From positions 186,001-250,000 of the forward strand of contig NZ_KI519454.1 of NCBI RefSeq assembly GCF_000482545.1: a stretch of 64,000 nucleotides of DNA, in the 5' to 3' direction. The translations under genes were made by a program, and so were the position numbers. The notes under the pieces were generated by a model. The model was given only the letters and a program-made list of their open reading frames with translations. It searched no databases and was not told where the DNA came from. This document shows positions 18,968-29,152 of this stretch, in pieces; the first letter of the stretch is position 1; the number at the start of each line of letters is the position of its first letter. This stretch comes from Arthrobacter sp. 35W (GTDB taxonomy: Bacteria > Actinomycetota > Actinomycetes > Actinomycetales > Micrococcaceae).

Positions 18968-19471
18968 TTGCAGTCAGTCATGGGTCGATTGCGCGGCCTC
19001 GCAGGCCTGTTTTGGCGTGAAGTCGCCAAATTCGGAGCTGTGGGCGGCGTGGCATTCGTCATCGACACGGGCATCTACCTCTGGCTGCTGAACGGCCCGC
19101 TGAGCGACCACCCCACACGGGCAAAGATCGTCTCGGCCGTGGTGGCCACCCTGTTCTCCTGGGTTGCCAACCGCTACTGGACCTTCCGCCACCGCCGCGG
19201 GACCAACATTGCCCGCGAGGTGATGCTCTTTGCCGTCATGAACGGTGTGGGCATCGCCATTGCCGCCGGCTGCGTCTATGTCTCCCACTGGATGCTCGGC
19301 TTCACCTCCGCCTATGCGGACTTCGTGGCGGGCTCCGTGGTGGGTCTGGTGCTGGGCACCATCTTCCGCTTCTTTGCCTACCGCTTCTGGGTGTTCACCG
19401 AAGAGCTCGACGCCGAGCCGGAGTTCGCGCACGACCACGAGCTGCTCGAGCCGGAGAAGCCGCGCATCTAA
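18968..19471 (+). CDS. GtrA-family membrane protein
   Basis: 167-residue protein with four predicted transmembrane helices, typical of GtrA/DPMS-like proteins that help flip or use polyprenyl-phosphate sugars. The family core is readable in VAKFGAVGGVAFVIDTGIYL and in ATLFSWVANRYWTFRHRR. No ATG or GTG fits well. GGAGG at 18956-18960 stands seven bases before TTG 18968 (an adjacent TTG at 18965 is the other option), so a TTG start is inferred. It is divergent from purK and convergent with the TIGR03089 gene, as in mycobacteria (Rv3277). Confidence 0.85.
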   Translation: MQSVMGRLRGLAGLFWREVAKFGAVGGVAFVIDTGIYLWLLNGPLSDHPTRAKIVSAVVATLFSWVANRYWTFRHRRGTNIAREVMLFAVMNGVGIAIAAGCVYVSHWMLGFTSAYADFVAGSVVGLVLGTIFRFFAYRFWVFTEELDAEPEFAHDHELLEPEKPRI

Positions 19472-19505
19472 CATCTAACCGCGCAGCATCCACCGGCAGC
19501 AGTGG

Positions 19506-20246
19506 CTAGTGGGGCCGGGGGCCTTCCCTGGTGATCTTTTCGGTCGCCACCAGATGGTCCGTGGCCTCCACATCCGGGTGCAGCAGCACCACTGATCCAC
19601 CGGCGCTCCAGATGCCAAGTGCCGCCCGCAGCACGGCGTCAAGACCGTCGCCGGCGCGCAGCAGCACCCGTCCGCCGTCGCCGGCCTCCGCATAGCTCTC
19701 CATTAGTTCCGCATAGCTGGTGCTGCCCTCTTCCGTCGCGACGGCTGCCGTATCGGCATGCGGGGCGTCGAAGGCCGTGAAGACATCGCCGTGCGCCCGC
19801 ACCTCGGAGGCGTAGTCCACCGCGCCCTCGGGCAGCTCCCCGTCCCAGCGCATCTGCAGCGCCGGCAGTGCCACCGCGGCCAGGAAGGAATTATTGGCCG
19901 CTGCGGCATCCGCCCAGGCGGCCGGGTCCGTGGTGGCCACGACGGCGGGGTCCAGCCCCGCGCCCAGATCCACGGTGGCGCCCGCTGCCCAGCCCGCCAG
20001 GGCCCAGCACAGGGTGCGCCAATGCGGCGGCAGGTCCAGGCGGACAACGCTGCCCGGTTCCACATCCAGTTCATCGCACAGCAGGTTCGCCGTCTTGGCC
20101 ACCCAGTTGTCCAAAACCCGCCCCGAGAGCTCCACGCGTTCCCCTGACGGGCCGTACCAGGTCAAGCGCGGCGAGGTGGGGTCCACCCGGCGCAGAGCGG
20201 CGAGCAGATCGGTGGGGGAGGAAATGTGCGCAGGCATACACAGCAT
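19506..20246 (-). CDS. TIGR03089 family protein (truncated acyl-CoA-synthetase-like)
   Basis: About 246 residues resembling the N-terminal part of adenylate-forming enzymes (LTWYGPSGERVELSGRVLDNWVAKTANLL; VVRLDLPPHWRTLCWALAGWAAGATVDLG), but without the C-terminal lid or a complete adenylation core, as is normal for the actinobacterial TIGR03089 family (Rv3268 type). Function unknown. The start is ambiguous: ATG 20246 has GGTGG upstream, while ATG 20237 (MPAHISSPTDLL) resembles the family start. Its position between the LCP/pur block and whiB2 is conserved. Confidence 0.8.
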   Translation of the reverse strand: MLCMPAHISSPTDLLAALRRVDPTSPRLTWYGPSGERVELSGRVLDNWVAKTANLLCDELDVEPGSVVRLDLPPHWRTLCWALAGWAAGATVDLGAGLDPAVVATTDPAAWADAAAANNSFLAAVALPALQMRWDGELPEGAVDYASEVRAHGDVFTAFDAPHADTAAVATEEGSTSYAELMESYAEAGDGGRVLLRAGDGLDAVLRAALGIWSAGGSVVLLHPDVEATDHLVATEKITREGPRPH

Positions 20247-20356
20247 CTTGCCACCTTCACCCCGCCCGGCGCGCCATGTGATGCTCGCCACAGTCAAAAT
20301 ATGCCGTGTCATACATATGACAGCCCGGTTGGCCGAATTCCCATGGAATTTTCAGC

Positions 20357-20488
20357 TTGGCACGGTAGGCGTGTCACGCCACGCCCGGCTAGTGTGCCAA
20401 ATTGTGTGGCGTGGCGCGGCTAACACTGCCGCCAAATGTCGTTATGATCCCGGTCCGCTTGACGTTTCCGGTCTTACACCGGTGTAAT
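20357..20488 (+). promoter_or_regulatory. Structured divergent promoter region upstream of whiB2
   Basis: The 336-base gap before whiB2 contains no gene. It holds nested inverted repeats, TTGGCAC (20357-20363) with GTGCCAA (20394-20400) and CGCCACGCC (20377-20385) with GGCGTGGCG (20408-20416), plus a TATGAT at 20443-20448. A promoter candidate follows: TTGACG (20459-20464), 18 bases, TGTAAT (20483-20488), whose spacer carries the dyad CCGGT-cttac-ACCGG (20468-20482). The leader to the ATG would be about 90 bases. Confidence 0.5.
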
Positions 20489-20582
20489 TAGGTGCACGGC
20501 GGGCCGTTACGGCCCACGCAACGTGGCTGGGTGGTTGGGGATGCTTGACACCGATGCCACGGCGAACATTCAGGAGGACGAC

Positions 20583-21131
20583 ATGGGGAATGCTGAGCTG
20601 AGTGTAGATTTTCCGGCGGACGATTCGCCGCTGGCGGAAGAGGCTTCGGCCCACTTCCGTTCGCGCGGAGTCCCCGCCGATTGGTATGTGGATCCGGCGG
20701 ATCCACACGCCGCACAGTCGTACAACCGCAGCGCCCAGGAATCCCTGGAGGAGGCTGCCACAGCATTCCTCGCCGCCCATGAGGCCGCGGATCTGGCCTC
20801 CGAGGACGACGGCGACCTCGACCCGCCGCTGGAACTGCTGGCACCTGCGCCCCTTGCCGTACCGGTGTGGATCGGGCTGCGGCCCGGCAACGATGATTTT
20901 TCAGATGAAGGGGAGCTGGGCTGGCAGACCGATGCGCTGTGTGCGCAGACGGATCCTGAGGCCTTCTTCCCGGAAAAGGGCGGTTCCACCCGGGACGCCA
21001 AGAAGGTGTGCGGCGCGTGCAACGTCCGCGCCCAGTGCCTGGAGTACGCGCTCTCCAACGATGAGCGCTTCGGCATTTGGGGCGGTCTGTCCGAGCGTGA
21101 ACGCCGCCGGTTACGGAAGCGAGCGGTCTAA
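20583..21131 (+). CDS. whiB2: WhiB2-type iron-sulfur transcription factor
   Basis: 182-residue WhiB-like protein. Four cluster-ligating cysteines are at 120, 143, 146 and 152 (C-x22-C-x2-C-x5-C), followed by the GIWGGLS turn (164-170) and a basic tail RERRRLRKR. WhiB2/WhmD is the septation and cell-division regulator conserved beside these envelope genes. ATG 20583 is preceded by AGGAGG. The 119-residue acidic N-terminal region ahead of the first cysteine is long for the family, so a downstream start cannot be excluded, although none has a comparable ribosome-binding site. Confidence 0.9.
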   Translation: MGNAELSVDFPADDSPLAEEASAHFRSRGVPADWYVDPADPHAAQSYNRSAQESLEEAATAFLAAHEAADLASEDDGDLDPPLELLAPAPLAVPVWIGLRPGNDDFSDEGELGWQTDALCAQTDPEAFFPEKGGSTRDAKKVCGACNVRAQCLEYALSNDERFGIWGGLSERERRRLRKRAV

Positions 21132-21157
21132 TTCTTGATGCAGTAAAAGTTGTTGCC

Positions 21158-24100
21158 GTGCTCATTGCGCACAATGGCAGCAGCTACCTTCCACGCGTCC
21201 TGTCGGCCCTTGACTCGCAGACGCGTCCGGTGGACGCCACAGTGGCCATCGACACCGGTTCCTCAGATGGTTCCCTCGACATGCTGGAGCGCTCGCTTGG
21301 CAAGGGCCGGGTGGACAGCCACGCCTCGCTGCGCGGCGGCTTTGGTGCCGCCGTGCGCGCCGCCGTGGCCCTGCAGCCGCCGGGCAGCGGCACGGCCGAA
21401 TGGCTCTGGCTGCTGCACGACGACGCCGCTCCGGCGCCGGATGCGCTGGCCGAACTGCTGGCCGCCGTCGAACGGGCGCCGTCCGTGGTGGTGGCCGGGT
21501 GCAAGCAGCTGGACTGGGATGAACCGCGGCGCCTGGTGGATGTGGGCATCTCCGCAAGCCGCTGGGCCGAGCGGGCCACGCTGATCGATGTTGATGAGCA
21601 GGACCAGGGCCAGTACGACGTCCGCAGCGATGTTTTTGCCGTCAATTCCGCCGGCATGCTCATCCGCCGGGACATCTGGGATCAGCTGGACGGCTTCGAC
21701 GCCGCCCTGCCCGGGCCCGGCGACGACCTCGACTTTTGCTGGCGGGTGCGCCTTGCCGGCCACCGCGTAGTGGTGGTGCCCGCGGCGCGCATGTTCCATG
21801 CCTCGCACCGACCCCACGCCCTGGGGACCAGCACCGCGGCGCACAAGGCCGCCGTGCACCTGCGCCTGAAGCACGCGCCGCTGTGGCAGGTGCCCTTCCT
21901 GGCGGTGGGCGCCTTCCTGGGGGGAATGCTGCGCTTCATTGCCTCTCTGCTGCTGAAGGACCCCGGCCACGGTTTCTCGATGATGGTGGCCAGCTGGGCC
22001 GCGCTGCTGCGCCCGGCGGCCGTGGCCCGCGGCCGGGCCCAGGCTGCCCGCACCCGGATCCACCCGCGCTCGGTGATCAAGGCCCTGCAGTCCTCCCGCC
22101 GCGACATCGCCTCGCACCGCCGCTCGGTGGCGGAGGCCTACGCCGCAGCGGATGCGGCGGCGCACCCCGTGGACGAATCCGGGCATGGCCACCCGCAGCA
22201 TGAGCCCGCTGCACTCGAACCCTCTCTGCTGGAATCCTCTTTGCTCGAACCGAGCGGGGACGCTGCAGATGATTTTGCCGCCCTGGCCACACGGTCCCGC
22301 ATCCCGGCAGCCGCCGGTGGCGCCGCCGTCGTCGCCGCCCTGCTGGCCGCGGCCCTGGCCTCGCTGACCCGGTTCACCACGGCCCCGGCCGTCGCGGGCG
22401 GCTCGCTGCTGCCGCTGTCGCACGATATGGGCGCGATCCTCTCCTCCGCCACCACGTGGTGGATTTCCCTGGGTGCCGGGCTGCCCGGCCGGGGCGATCC
22501 CTTCGCTCTGGTGCTGTGGCTGCTGGCCGGTGCGGGCGTGGGCAATGGCTCCAAGGCCGTGGCGTGGCTGCTGGTCCTGGCCCTGCCGCTGGCCGGGCTC
22601 GGTGCCTGGTTTGCCGCGGGCGCCCTGACGCGCCGCGGACTGCCCCGGGCCGTTGCGGCCCTGCTGTGGGGTGCGGCCCCGGTGCTGCTGGTCTCCCTGA
22701 ACCAGGGCCGGCTGGGCGCGCTGCTGGCCCACGTGCTGCTGCCGTGGATCCTGCTGGGACTTCTCCGTGCCGCGGGCGCTGCGGTCTCCGCGCCCGGCAC
22801 GGCGGCCAAGCCCGGAACCCGCGGCGTGCCGTCGTGGACGGCGGCTGCGGCCACCGGACTGGGCCTCGCTGCGGCCACCGCCGCGGCCCCCGCCCTGCTC
22901 CCCGTGGCAGTGGTGGGCATCATCGCTGCCACGCTGCTGCTGGGACGCCGTGGCAAGACCCTGTGGTGGGCGCTGCTTCCGTCGGCGGCCCTGATGGCGC
23001 CGCTGGCCTTCTCCGCGCTGGAGAACCCCCGCGCCCTGCTGGGCGATCCCGGCGTTCCGCTCGCCTTCGACCCGGCGCCGCTGTGGCAGCAGATTCTGGG
23101 CTACCCGCTGCGGCTTGATGCCGGAGCCGGCATCGCAGGGCTGGATCTCTTTGGACCCTCCGCCGTCTGGTGGTCGTGGGCTGCCCTGGTGCTGGTGGGC
23201 GGTCCGGTGCTGCTGCTGGCCGTCGTTGCCCTGGTGCTGCCCACGCGCAGCCCCGCACTGGTCCGGGCCCTGTGGCTGCTGGCCGTGCTGGGCCTGGTGG
23301 GCGGCTACTTCTCCTCCTTCATCGCCACCGCCGTGGCCGGGGACCAGCTGGTGGCACCGTTCACCGGCACCTTCGTCTCGGTGGTTTTCCTGGCCCTGGT
23401 GGCGGCCGCGGTGCTGGGCCTGGATGCTCTGCTGTCCCGCGCCGCCGCAGCCTCGGCCAATGCCCCGGGCAGCGCGCGGATTGGGCGGCGCCGGCCCAGC
23501 CGCGTCGCAGCTGCCGCCTTCACCGTGCTGATGCTGGCCTCACCGCTGGCAAGCCTGGCCATCTGGACCGCGCAGAACCACTCCGGGGGGGCTGCGGCGC
23601 AGGGGTCCTACGGGGCTCCGGCCCTCATCCGTCCCAGCCTGGCCGGCACGCTGCCGGCGACGGCGGCCGACCGCGGCACCGGACCGGAGGAGAGCCGCAC
23701 GCTGGTGCTGAGCCTGAACGCCGATTCAAGTGTCAATGCGGCGCTGATGCGCGGTGCCGGCACCACCTTGGATTCCCTCTCGACGATTGCCTCGGCGGCC
23801 GGCATCCAGGGTGCGCCGGGGAAGGAATCCCTGAAGCCCGCCGATGCGGCCACCACGGTGGTCCGCGAGGCCGTGGCCGCCATCATGGCCGGCTCCGGCG
23901 TCGATCCGCGGCCCGGCCTGACCGAGCTGGGCGTCGGGTTCGTCGTGCTGCAGAGCGGCGACACGGCGGCGGAGCTTCTGGCCAGCCAGATCGAAGCCGT
24001 GCCCGGTCTGGCCACCGTTGGCCCGACCGACGCCGGGTGGCTCTGGCGGGTGACGCCGCTCTCCGGGGCCGGGTCCTCGGAGGCCATCGCCCGGATCCGC

Positions 24101-24559
24101 ATCGTCGACGCCGGCGGGGCCACCACCGCCTTCCTGCCCTCCACCGGGCTCGGTGCCGGCACCGCCGTCGCCGCGGGGGCCGGCGGCCAGTCGGTGGTGC
24201 TGGCCGAACGCGCCGACACCCGCTGGAGCGCCTGGCTGGACGGCACCAAACTTGAGGCCAATGGCACAGGGTGGGCCCAGTCCTTTGCCCTGCCGGCCAC
24301 CATCGGCGAAGGGGGCGGAACACTGCGGATCAGCTATGACCAGCCGTTCGGCTGGGCCTTTGACCTGGCGGCAGCCGTGGTGCTGGCGCTGACGGTCCTG
24401 CTGGCCATCCCCACCCGCACCCGCCGCCCCCGCCGCACCCACCAGGGCGCGGCACCCTCCGGCAAGGACCGCTCCGGCATCCGCACCACCCGTGGTGCAG
24501 GAACCCCGGAAACGGCCGCCGACACCCCGAGCATGCAGAAGGCAGGCGACCGTGGCTGA
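21158..24559 (+). CDS. Giant membrane family 2 glycosyltransferase
   Basis: At least 1133 residues. The N-terminal GT2 domain shows AHNGSSYLPRVLSALDSQ, AIDTGSSDGSLD and the catalytic-type WLLHDDAAP, then FDAALPGPGDDLDFCWRVR. From about residue 385 on there are many hydrophobic helices, followed by a large extracytoplasmic region and a final transmembrane helix. It probably adds sugars to a lipid-linked envelope polymer. GTG 21158 cuts the first beta strand: the codons before it read ILDAVKVVAV, with no ATG, GTG or TTG, and an ATT at 21131 overlaps the whiB2 stop. The gene follows whiB2 directly and overlaps the DUF5719 gene. Confidence 0.85.
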   Translation: MLIAHNGSSYLPRVLSALDSQTRPVDATVAIDTGSSDGSLDMLERSLGKGRVDSHASLRGGFGAAVRAAVALQPPGSGTAEWLWLLHDDAAPAPDALAELLAAVERAPSVVVAGCKQLDWDEPRRLVDVGISASRWAERATLIDVDEQDQGQYDVRSDVFAVNSAGMLIRRDIWDQLDGFDAALPGPGDDLDFCWRVRLAGHRVVVVPAARMFHASHRPHALGTSTAAHKAAVHLRLKHAPLWQVPFLAVGAFLGGMLRFIASLLLKDPGHGFSMMVASWAALLRPAAVARGRAQAARTRIHPRSVIKALQSSRRDIASHRRSVAEAYAAADAAAHPVDESGHGHPQHEPAALEPSLLESSLLEPSGDAADDFAALATRSRIPAAAGGAAVVAALLAAALASLTRFTTAPAVAGGSLLPLSHDMGAILSSATTWWISLGAGLPGRGDPFALVLWLLAGAGVGNGSKAVAWLLVLALPLAGLGAWFAAGALTRRGLPRAVAALLWGAAPVLLVSLNQGRLGALLAHVLLPWILLGLLRAAGAAVSAPGTAAKPGTRGVPSWTAAAATGLGLAAATAAAPALLPVAVVGIIAATLLLGRRGKTLWWALLPSAALMAPLAFSALENPRALLGDPGVPLAFDPAPLWQQILGYPLRLDAGAGIAGLDLFGPSAVWWSWAALVLVGGPVLLLAVVALVLPTRSPALVRALWLLAVLGLVGGYFSSFIATAVAGDQLVAPFTGTFVSVVFLALVAAAVLGLDALLSRAAAASANAPGSARIGRRRPSRVAAAAFTVLMLASPLASLAIWTAQNHSGGAAAQGSYGAPALIRPSLAGTLPATAADRGTGPEESRTLVLSLNADSSVNAALMRGAGTTLDSLSTIASAAGIQGAPGKESLKPADAATTVVREAVAAIMAGSGVDPRPGLTELGVGFVVLQSGDTAAELLASQIEAVPGLATVGPTDAGWLWRVTPLSGAGSSEAIARIRIVDAGGATTAFLPSTGLGAGTAVAAGAGGQSVVLAERADTRWSAWLDGTKLEANGTGWAQSFALPATIGEGGGTLRISYDQPFGWAFDLAAAVVLALTVLLAIPTRTRRPRRTHQGAAPSGKDRSGIRTTRGAGTPETAADTPSMQKAGDRG

Positions 24560-26222
24560 GCACCACCCCACCGGCACGGCGGTTGACGGACCGCCCGCTG
24601 CCAACCAACACACCCCAGAGGCTGCCACGAAGCGCAGCCCGCGCCGCGGCGGCGCCGACGGGCAGCGCCCCCGGCGCCGCACCGTGTGGCTGGCGGCAGC
24701 GGCTGGTGCCGGCACCGCCATCCTGGCCGGCGCCGTCGTCGCCGGTTCGGCTTTGGTGCCGGCACTGACCGCCGGCGGAGCGGCCTCGCTGGAACCGGTG
24801 GTGCTGCCCGTCGGTCAGAGCGTTGCCAGCTGTGCCGGCCCCACGCAGCTGCTCTCCGGGGCGGACGTTGGCTCCGATCCGCAGTTCAGTGCGGCCTCGG
24901 CAAACTCGGCGTCCAACGTGTCTGCGCTGCTCCTGGGCAGTGAATCGGGTGCCTTTGGAGCCGCGGTGCTGTCCTCGCTCGACGGGGCCGCCAACGCGGC
25001 GACGGTGTCGACGCAGTCGACCTCCTCCACCAACGGTGGGCAGGGCGCCAAGTCCGCTGGACCGGTGGCCGTGGACGCCCCGTCTGTGCTGCGCGCCGAT
25101 CCTGTGGATGGCGTGCGCGCGCCGGCGGCGGCCATTGTGGCCAGCAAGAACGACGACGGCGACCTGCGCGGCCTGGCCGCGGCACCCTGCCAGACGCCGT
25201 CGAACGATCTGTGGATTGCCGGTGCCAGCACCACCGTGGGCCGCACCGCCGTGCTGAACATCGCCAATGCCTCCCAGACGGCCGCAACGGTGAATCTTGA
25301 CCTGTTCGGCGCTGCCGGCCCCGTCCAGGCACCGGGGGCACGAGGCCTGCTGGTGCCCGCGGGAACCACCCGGGCCATTGTGCTTGCCGGTCTGGCCGCG
25401 GGGGAGGAGGGCCTCTCCGTCCACCTGAAGAGCACCGGTGGACCCGTCACGGCCGTCGTCCAGCAGTCGGTGCTGCGCGGCCTCACCCCGGGCGGCGTGG
25501 ACTTCCTGTCGCCGGTGAACGTCCCGGCCCAGCGCCAGGTGGTTGCCGGCGTGCGGCTGCCCGACACCGGACTTGCCGCCAGGATCAGCGCCCAGAACGG
25601 CTACGCGGATGCCGCGCCGTCCCTGCAGGTGACGGTTCCGGGCACCAAGGATGCCGTGGTGCAGGTCAAGGTCCTCGGCAGCGGCGGGCAGCAGGCGCTG
25701 CCCAACGGCGGCGTGTTCACCGCCCGCGCCGGTGCCGTGACGGCCCTGGCGCTCTCCGGCCTGCCGGGCGGCGACTACGCCCTTGACATCTCTGCCGACA
25801 CCGCCTTCACCGCCACGGCCAAGGTCTCGGTGGGTGCCAAGGAGGGCGAGCCGGTGGATCTGTCCTATGCTCCCGCCGCCGCACGGTTGGGCGATGGCCA
25901 GCTGGTGGTGCTGCCCCGCGGCATCGACTCCAAGCTGTCCTTTGCCGCCCCCACCGGGGCAGCGAAGATCACGCTGACCCCCGTGGCCACCGGCGGCGCG
26001 CTGCTGGCGGCCAAGACGGTGCAGGTCGACGGCGGCAGGAGCGTCACAGTGGATCCGTCCCAGCTCGTAGACGGCGCCGAGATTGCCGGCTTCGTGCTCT
26101 CGGCCACCGGCGACGCCGTCTACGGCGCCCAGCTTCTGGCCAGCGGCACCATGGCCTCGGTGGCCTCGGTTCCGCGCGCTGGTTCCTCGGCCCAGACCCT
26201 GAAGGTTGTGCTCGGCTACTAA
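24552..26222 (+). CDS. DUF5719 family secreted or membrane-anchored protein
   Basis: 556 residues: a basic, disordered N-terminus (KRSPRRGGADGQRPRRRT), one transmembrane helix (VWLAAAAGAGTAILAGAVVAG), then a Gly/Ala/Thr-rich beta-strand extracytoplasmic region. It corresponds to the actinobacterial DUF5719 family that sits next to the large GT2 transferase. The GTG at 24552 overlaps the transferase stop by eight bases, so the two are co-translated and probably act together. Function is otherwise unknown. Confidence 0.78.
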   Translation: MAEHHPTGTAVDGPPAANQHTPEAATKRSPRRGGADGQRPRRRTVWLAAAAGAGTAILAGAVVAGSALVPALTAGGAASLEPVVLPVGQSVASCAGPTQLLSGADVGSDPQFSAASANSASNVSALLLGSESGAFGAAVLSSLDGAANAATVSTQSTSSTNGGQGAKSAGPVAVDAPSVLRADPVDGVRAPAAAIVASKNDDGDLRGLAAAPCQTPSNDLWIAGASTTVGRTAVLNIANASQTAATVNLDLFGAAGPVQAPGARGLLVPAGTTRAIVLAGLAAGEEGLSVHLKSTGGPVTAVVQQSVLRGLTPGGVDFLSPVNVPAQRQVVAGVRLPDTGLAARISAQNGYADAAPSLQVTVPGTKDAVVQVKVLGSGGQQALPNGGVFTARAGAVTALALSGLPGGDYALDISADTAFTATAKVSVGAKEGEPVDLSYAPAAARLGDGQLVVLPRGIDSKLSFAAPTGAAKITLTPVATGGALLAAKTVQVDGGRSVTVDPSQLVDGAEIAGFVLSATGDAVYGAQLLASGTMASVASVPRAGSSAQTLKVVLGY

Positions 26223-26237
26223 GGGCCCCCCGTCCCG

Positions 26238-26304
26238 CCCAACTAGGTGACAGTTATCGCACGTTTCCGGGCCGGGAACGTGCGATAACTGTCACCTAGT
26301 TGGG
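26238..26304. terminator. Long palindromic bidirectional terminator (family I)
   Basis: Perfect 28-bp arms, 26238-26265 and 26277-26304, around an 11-base GC-rich loop, between the convergent DUF5719 and metallopeptidase-like genes. The arm core CGATAACTGTCACCTAG aligns with the arms of the palindromes at 5230 and 13985. Confidence 0.8.
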
Positions 26305-26323
26305 GTGGCGGTGCCGAGGGCTG

Positions 26324-26899
26324 CTAGTGCCGGTACTTGCGGTACATCGGGTCCACCGATTCCGGCGGCATGCCCAGCAGCCCGGCCACCTGCTCGATGA
26401 CCACCTCGTGGACCAGATCGCGCAGCTGTCCGTCGGTGTCCACCAGGGATTCGACGGGCCGGCGGAAGACAGTGATGCCGGCCGGTTCCACGGGGCCCGC
26501 GGGGCGGAATCTGCCCAGCGGGACGCGCTCGGAGGTGCCCATCAGGGCCTCGAGTTCATCGGGGATCTCCTCGACCAGGAATTCAACGTGGGCCAGCTCC
26601 TTCGGCCAGAGCTCCAGCATCCTGTCCGCGGAATCAACCACCAGGGCGTCGAACTTCTCGGCGCGGGTGTGGGAGCCGGGCAGGGCCGGGAGCAGGAGTT
26701 CCCCGCGCAGGCCGCGGTCGTGCCGGTTGCGCCGGCGGGCGCGGAAGCTGCGGTGCGGTGCGGTGGCGGCCGGCGCACCCGCCGGCCCCTCGGCGGGTGC
26801 CTGGGCCGCCGCGTCCGGCTGGGCAGCCGCCGGTGCTTCACGGCTGGAGGGTGTGTCCAGCGAGACCGTGAAGCCGGACTTCGTTGGATCTGTTTGCAT
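26324..26899 (-). CDS. Zincin-like metallopeptidase family protein (degenerate motif)
   Basis: 191 residues: a Pro/Ala-rich N-terminal half followed by a domain resembling the small zincin family (PF06262 type): DALVVDSADRMLELWPKELAHVEFLVEEIP ... GITVFRRPVE ... HEVVIEQVAGLLGM. The position of the usual HExxH zinc motif reads HEVVIE, so the second metal-binding His is missing and peptidase activity is doubtful. In M. tuberculosis the equivalent gene (Rv3259) lies divergent from the DUF3499 gene beside whiB2, as here. ATG 26899 follows TAGAGT by seven bases. Confidence 0.75.
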   Translation of the reverse strand: MQTDPTKSGFTVSLDTPSSREAPAAAQPDAAAQAPAEGPAGAPAATAPHRSFRARRRNRHDRGLRGELLLPALPGSHTRAEKFDALVVDSADRMLELWPKELAHVEFLVEEIPDELEALMGTSERVPLGRFRPAGPVEPAGITVFRRPVESLVDTDGQLRDLVHEVVIEQVAGLLGMPPESVDPMYRKYRH

Positions 26900-26906
26900 G
26901 CATCCG

Positions 26907-26912
26907 ACTCTA
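26907..26912 (-). promoter_or_regulatory. -10 box of leaderless promoter, metallopeptidase-like gene
   Basis: Minus-strand TAGAGT ends seven bases before ATG 26899. Confidence 0.5.
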
Positions 26913-26965
26913 TGCCTTTTTGGCATCCCCGGAGCGGTTGCCGCTCTGCGGGGCACAACTCAGGG

Positions 26966-26971
26966 TAATCT
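26966..26971 (+). promoter_or_regulatory. -10 box of leaderless promoter, DUF3499 gene
   Basis: TAATCT ends eight bases before GTG 26980. It faces the divergent -10 box at 26907-26912. Confidence 0.5.
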
Positions 26972-26979
26972 TGACCCTC

Positions 26980-27375
26980 GTGGGAAATATACGCCAGTGT
27001 TCTCGATCAGCGTGCAGCGCGTCGGCCGTTGCGACACTGACGTATGTCTATTCCGACTCGACGGCAGTGCTTGGCCCGTTGGCCACCTTCGCCGAGCCCC
27101 ATTGTTACGATTTGTGCGCCGCCCACGCGGCCCGGCTGACGGTGCCGCTCGGCTGGGAAGTGCTGCGGCTGGCCATGCCGTCCACCCCGCCCAAGCCCGG
27201 ACCGGACGATCTGCTGGCCCTGGCCGACGCCGTCCGGGAGGCCGCCAACAACGCCGGCGATGCCCCGCTGCTCCAGCGCGAAACCAAGGCCACCCTCGAG
27301 CCGCCCGCCGGCACGCCCGTCGTCCCTGCCACCGGCCCCACCCGGCGCAGCCACCTGCGCGTACTGCGCGACTGA
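26980..27375 (+). CDS. DUF3499 domain protein
   Basis: 131-residue small protein starting VGNIRQCSRSACSASAVATLTYVYSDSTAVLGPL. The paired cysteines here and in HCYDLCAAHAARLTVPLGW could form a zinc-ribbon-like site. It matches the actinobacterial DUF3499 family (Rv3258c type), of unknown function. The GTG start agrees with the family N-terminus and with the -10 box just upstream. In most actinobacteria it is followed by phosphomannomutase; here Trm112 follows instead. Confidence 0.82.
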   Translation: MGNIRQCSRSACSASAVATLTYVYSDSTAVLGPLATFAEPHCYDLCAAHAARLTVPLGWEVLRLAMPSTPPKPGPDDLLALADAVREAANNAGDAPLLQRETKATLEPPAGTPVVPATGPTRRSHLRVLRD

Positions 27376-27428
27376 CGCGCCGCCGCCGCACCCCATTCTT
27401 CGATTCCAGCCACCCCTAGGGAGCCCCC

Positions 27429-27629
27429 ATGCCGAACATCAGTGACGACCTTCTGGCGGTCCTGCGCTGCCCCGTGACGGGCTCGCCCCTCGTGCAGGAC
27501 GGCGACAGCCTCGTCAGCACCGCCAACGGCCCCCAGGGGGAGCCGATGCGCTATCCGGTGGCCGACGGCATCCCGCTGCTGCTGCGCCCCGAGCTGCGCT
27601 CCAGCGCAGATGGCGGCACTCTGGTTTAG
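27429..27629 (+). CDS. Trm112-family zinc-ribbon protein
   Basis: 66-residue protein of the Trm112/YcaR family. [15 protein letters not shown] and [14 protein letters not shown] are the signature ends of the small beta-rich domain. Only one cysteine of the zinc-binding pair (RCPVTGSP) remains, as in many bacterial members. Eukaryotic and archaeal Trm112 activates methyltransferases; a partner for the bacterial form is not established. AGGGAG precedes the ATG. Confidence 0.85.
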   Translation: MPNISDDLLAVLRCPVTGSPLVQDGDSLVSTANGPQGEPMRYPVADGIPLLLRPELRSSADGGTLV

Positions 27630-27670
27630 TCTGGACCAAACTGGACCCAGATGCAGCAAAGGATCGCGCG

Positions 27671-29149
<1,479 letters not shown>

Positions 29150-29152
29150 GCC

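Noticed and set aside
26324-26899. Annotating the gene as an active zinc protease
   Set aside because: The HExxH motif is incomplete (HEVVIE), so only family membership is claimed.
27630-27670. SAH riboswitch before ahcY
   Set aside because: Only 41 bases separate the Trm112 stop from ahcY, too short for the known aptamer plus expression platform.
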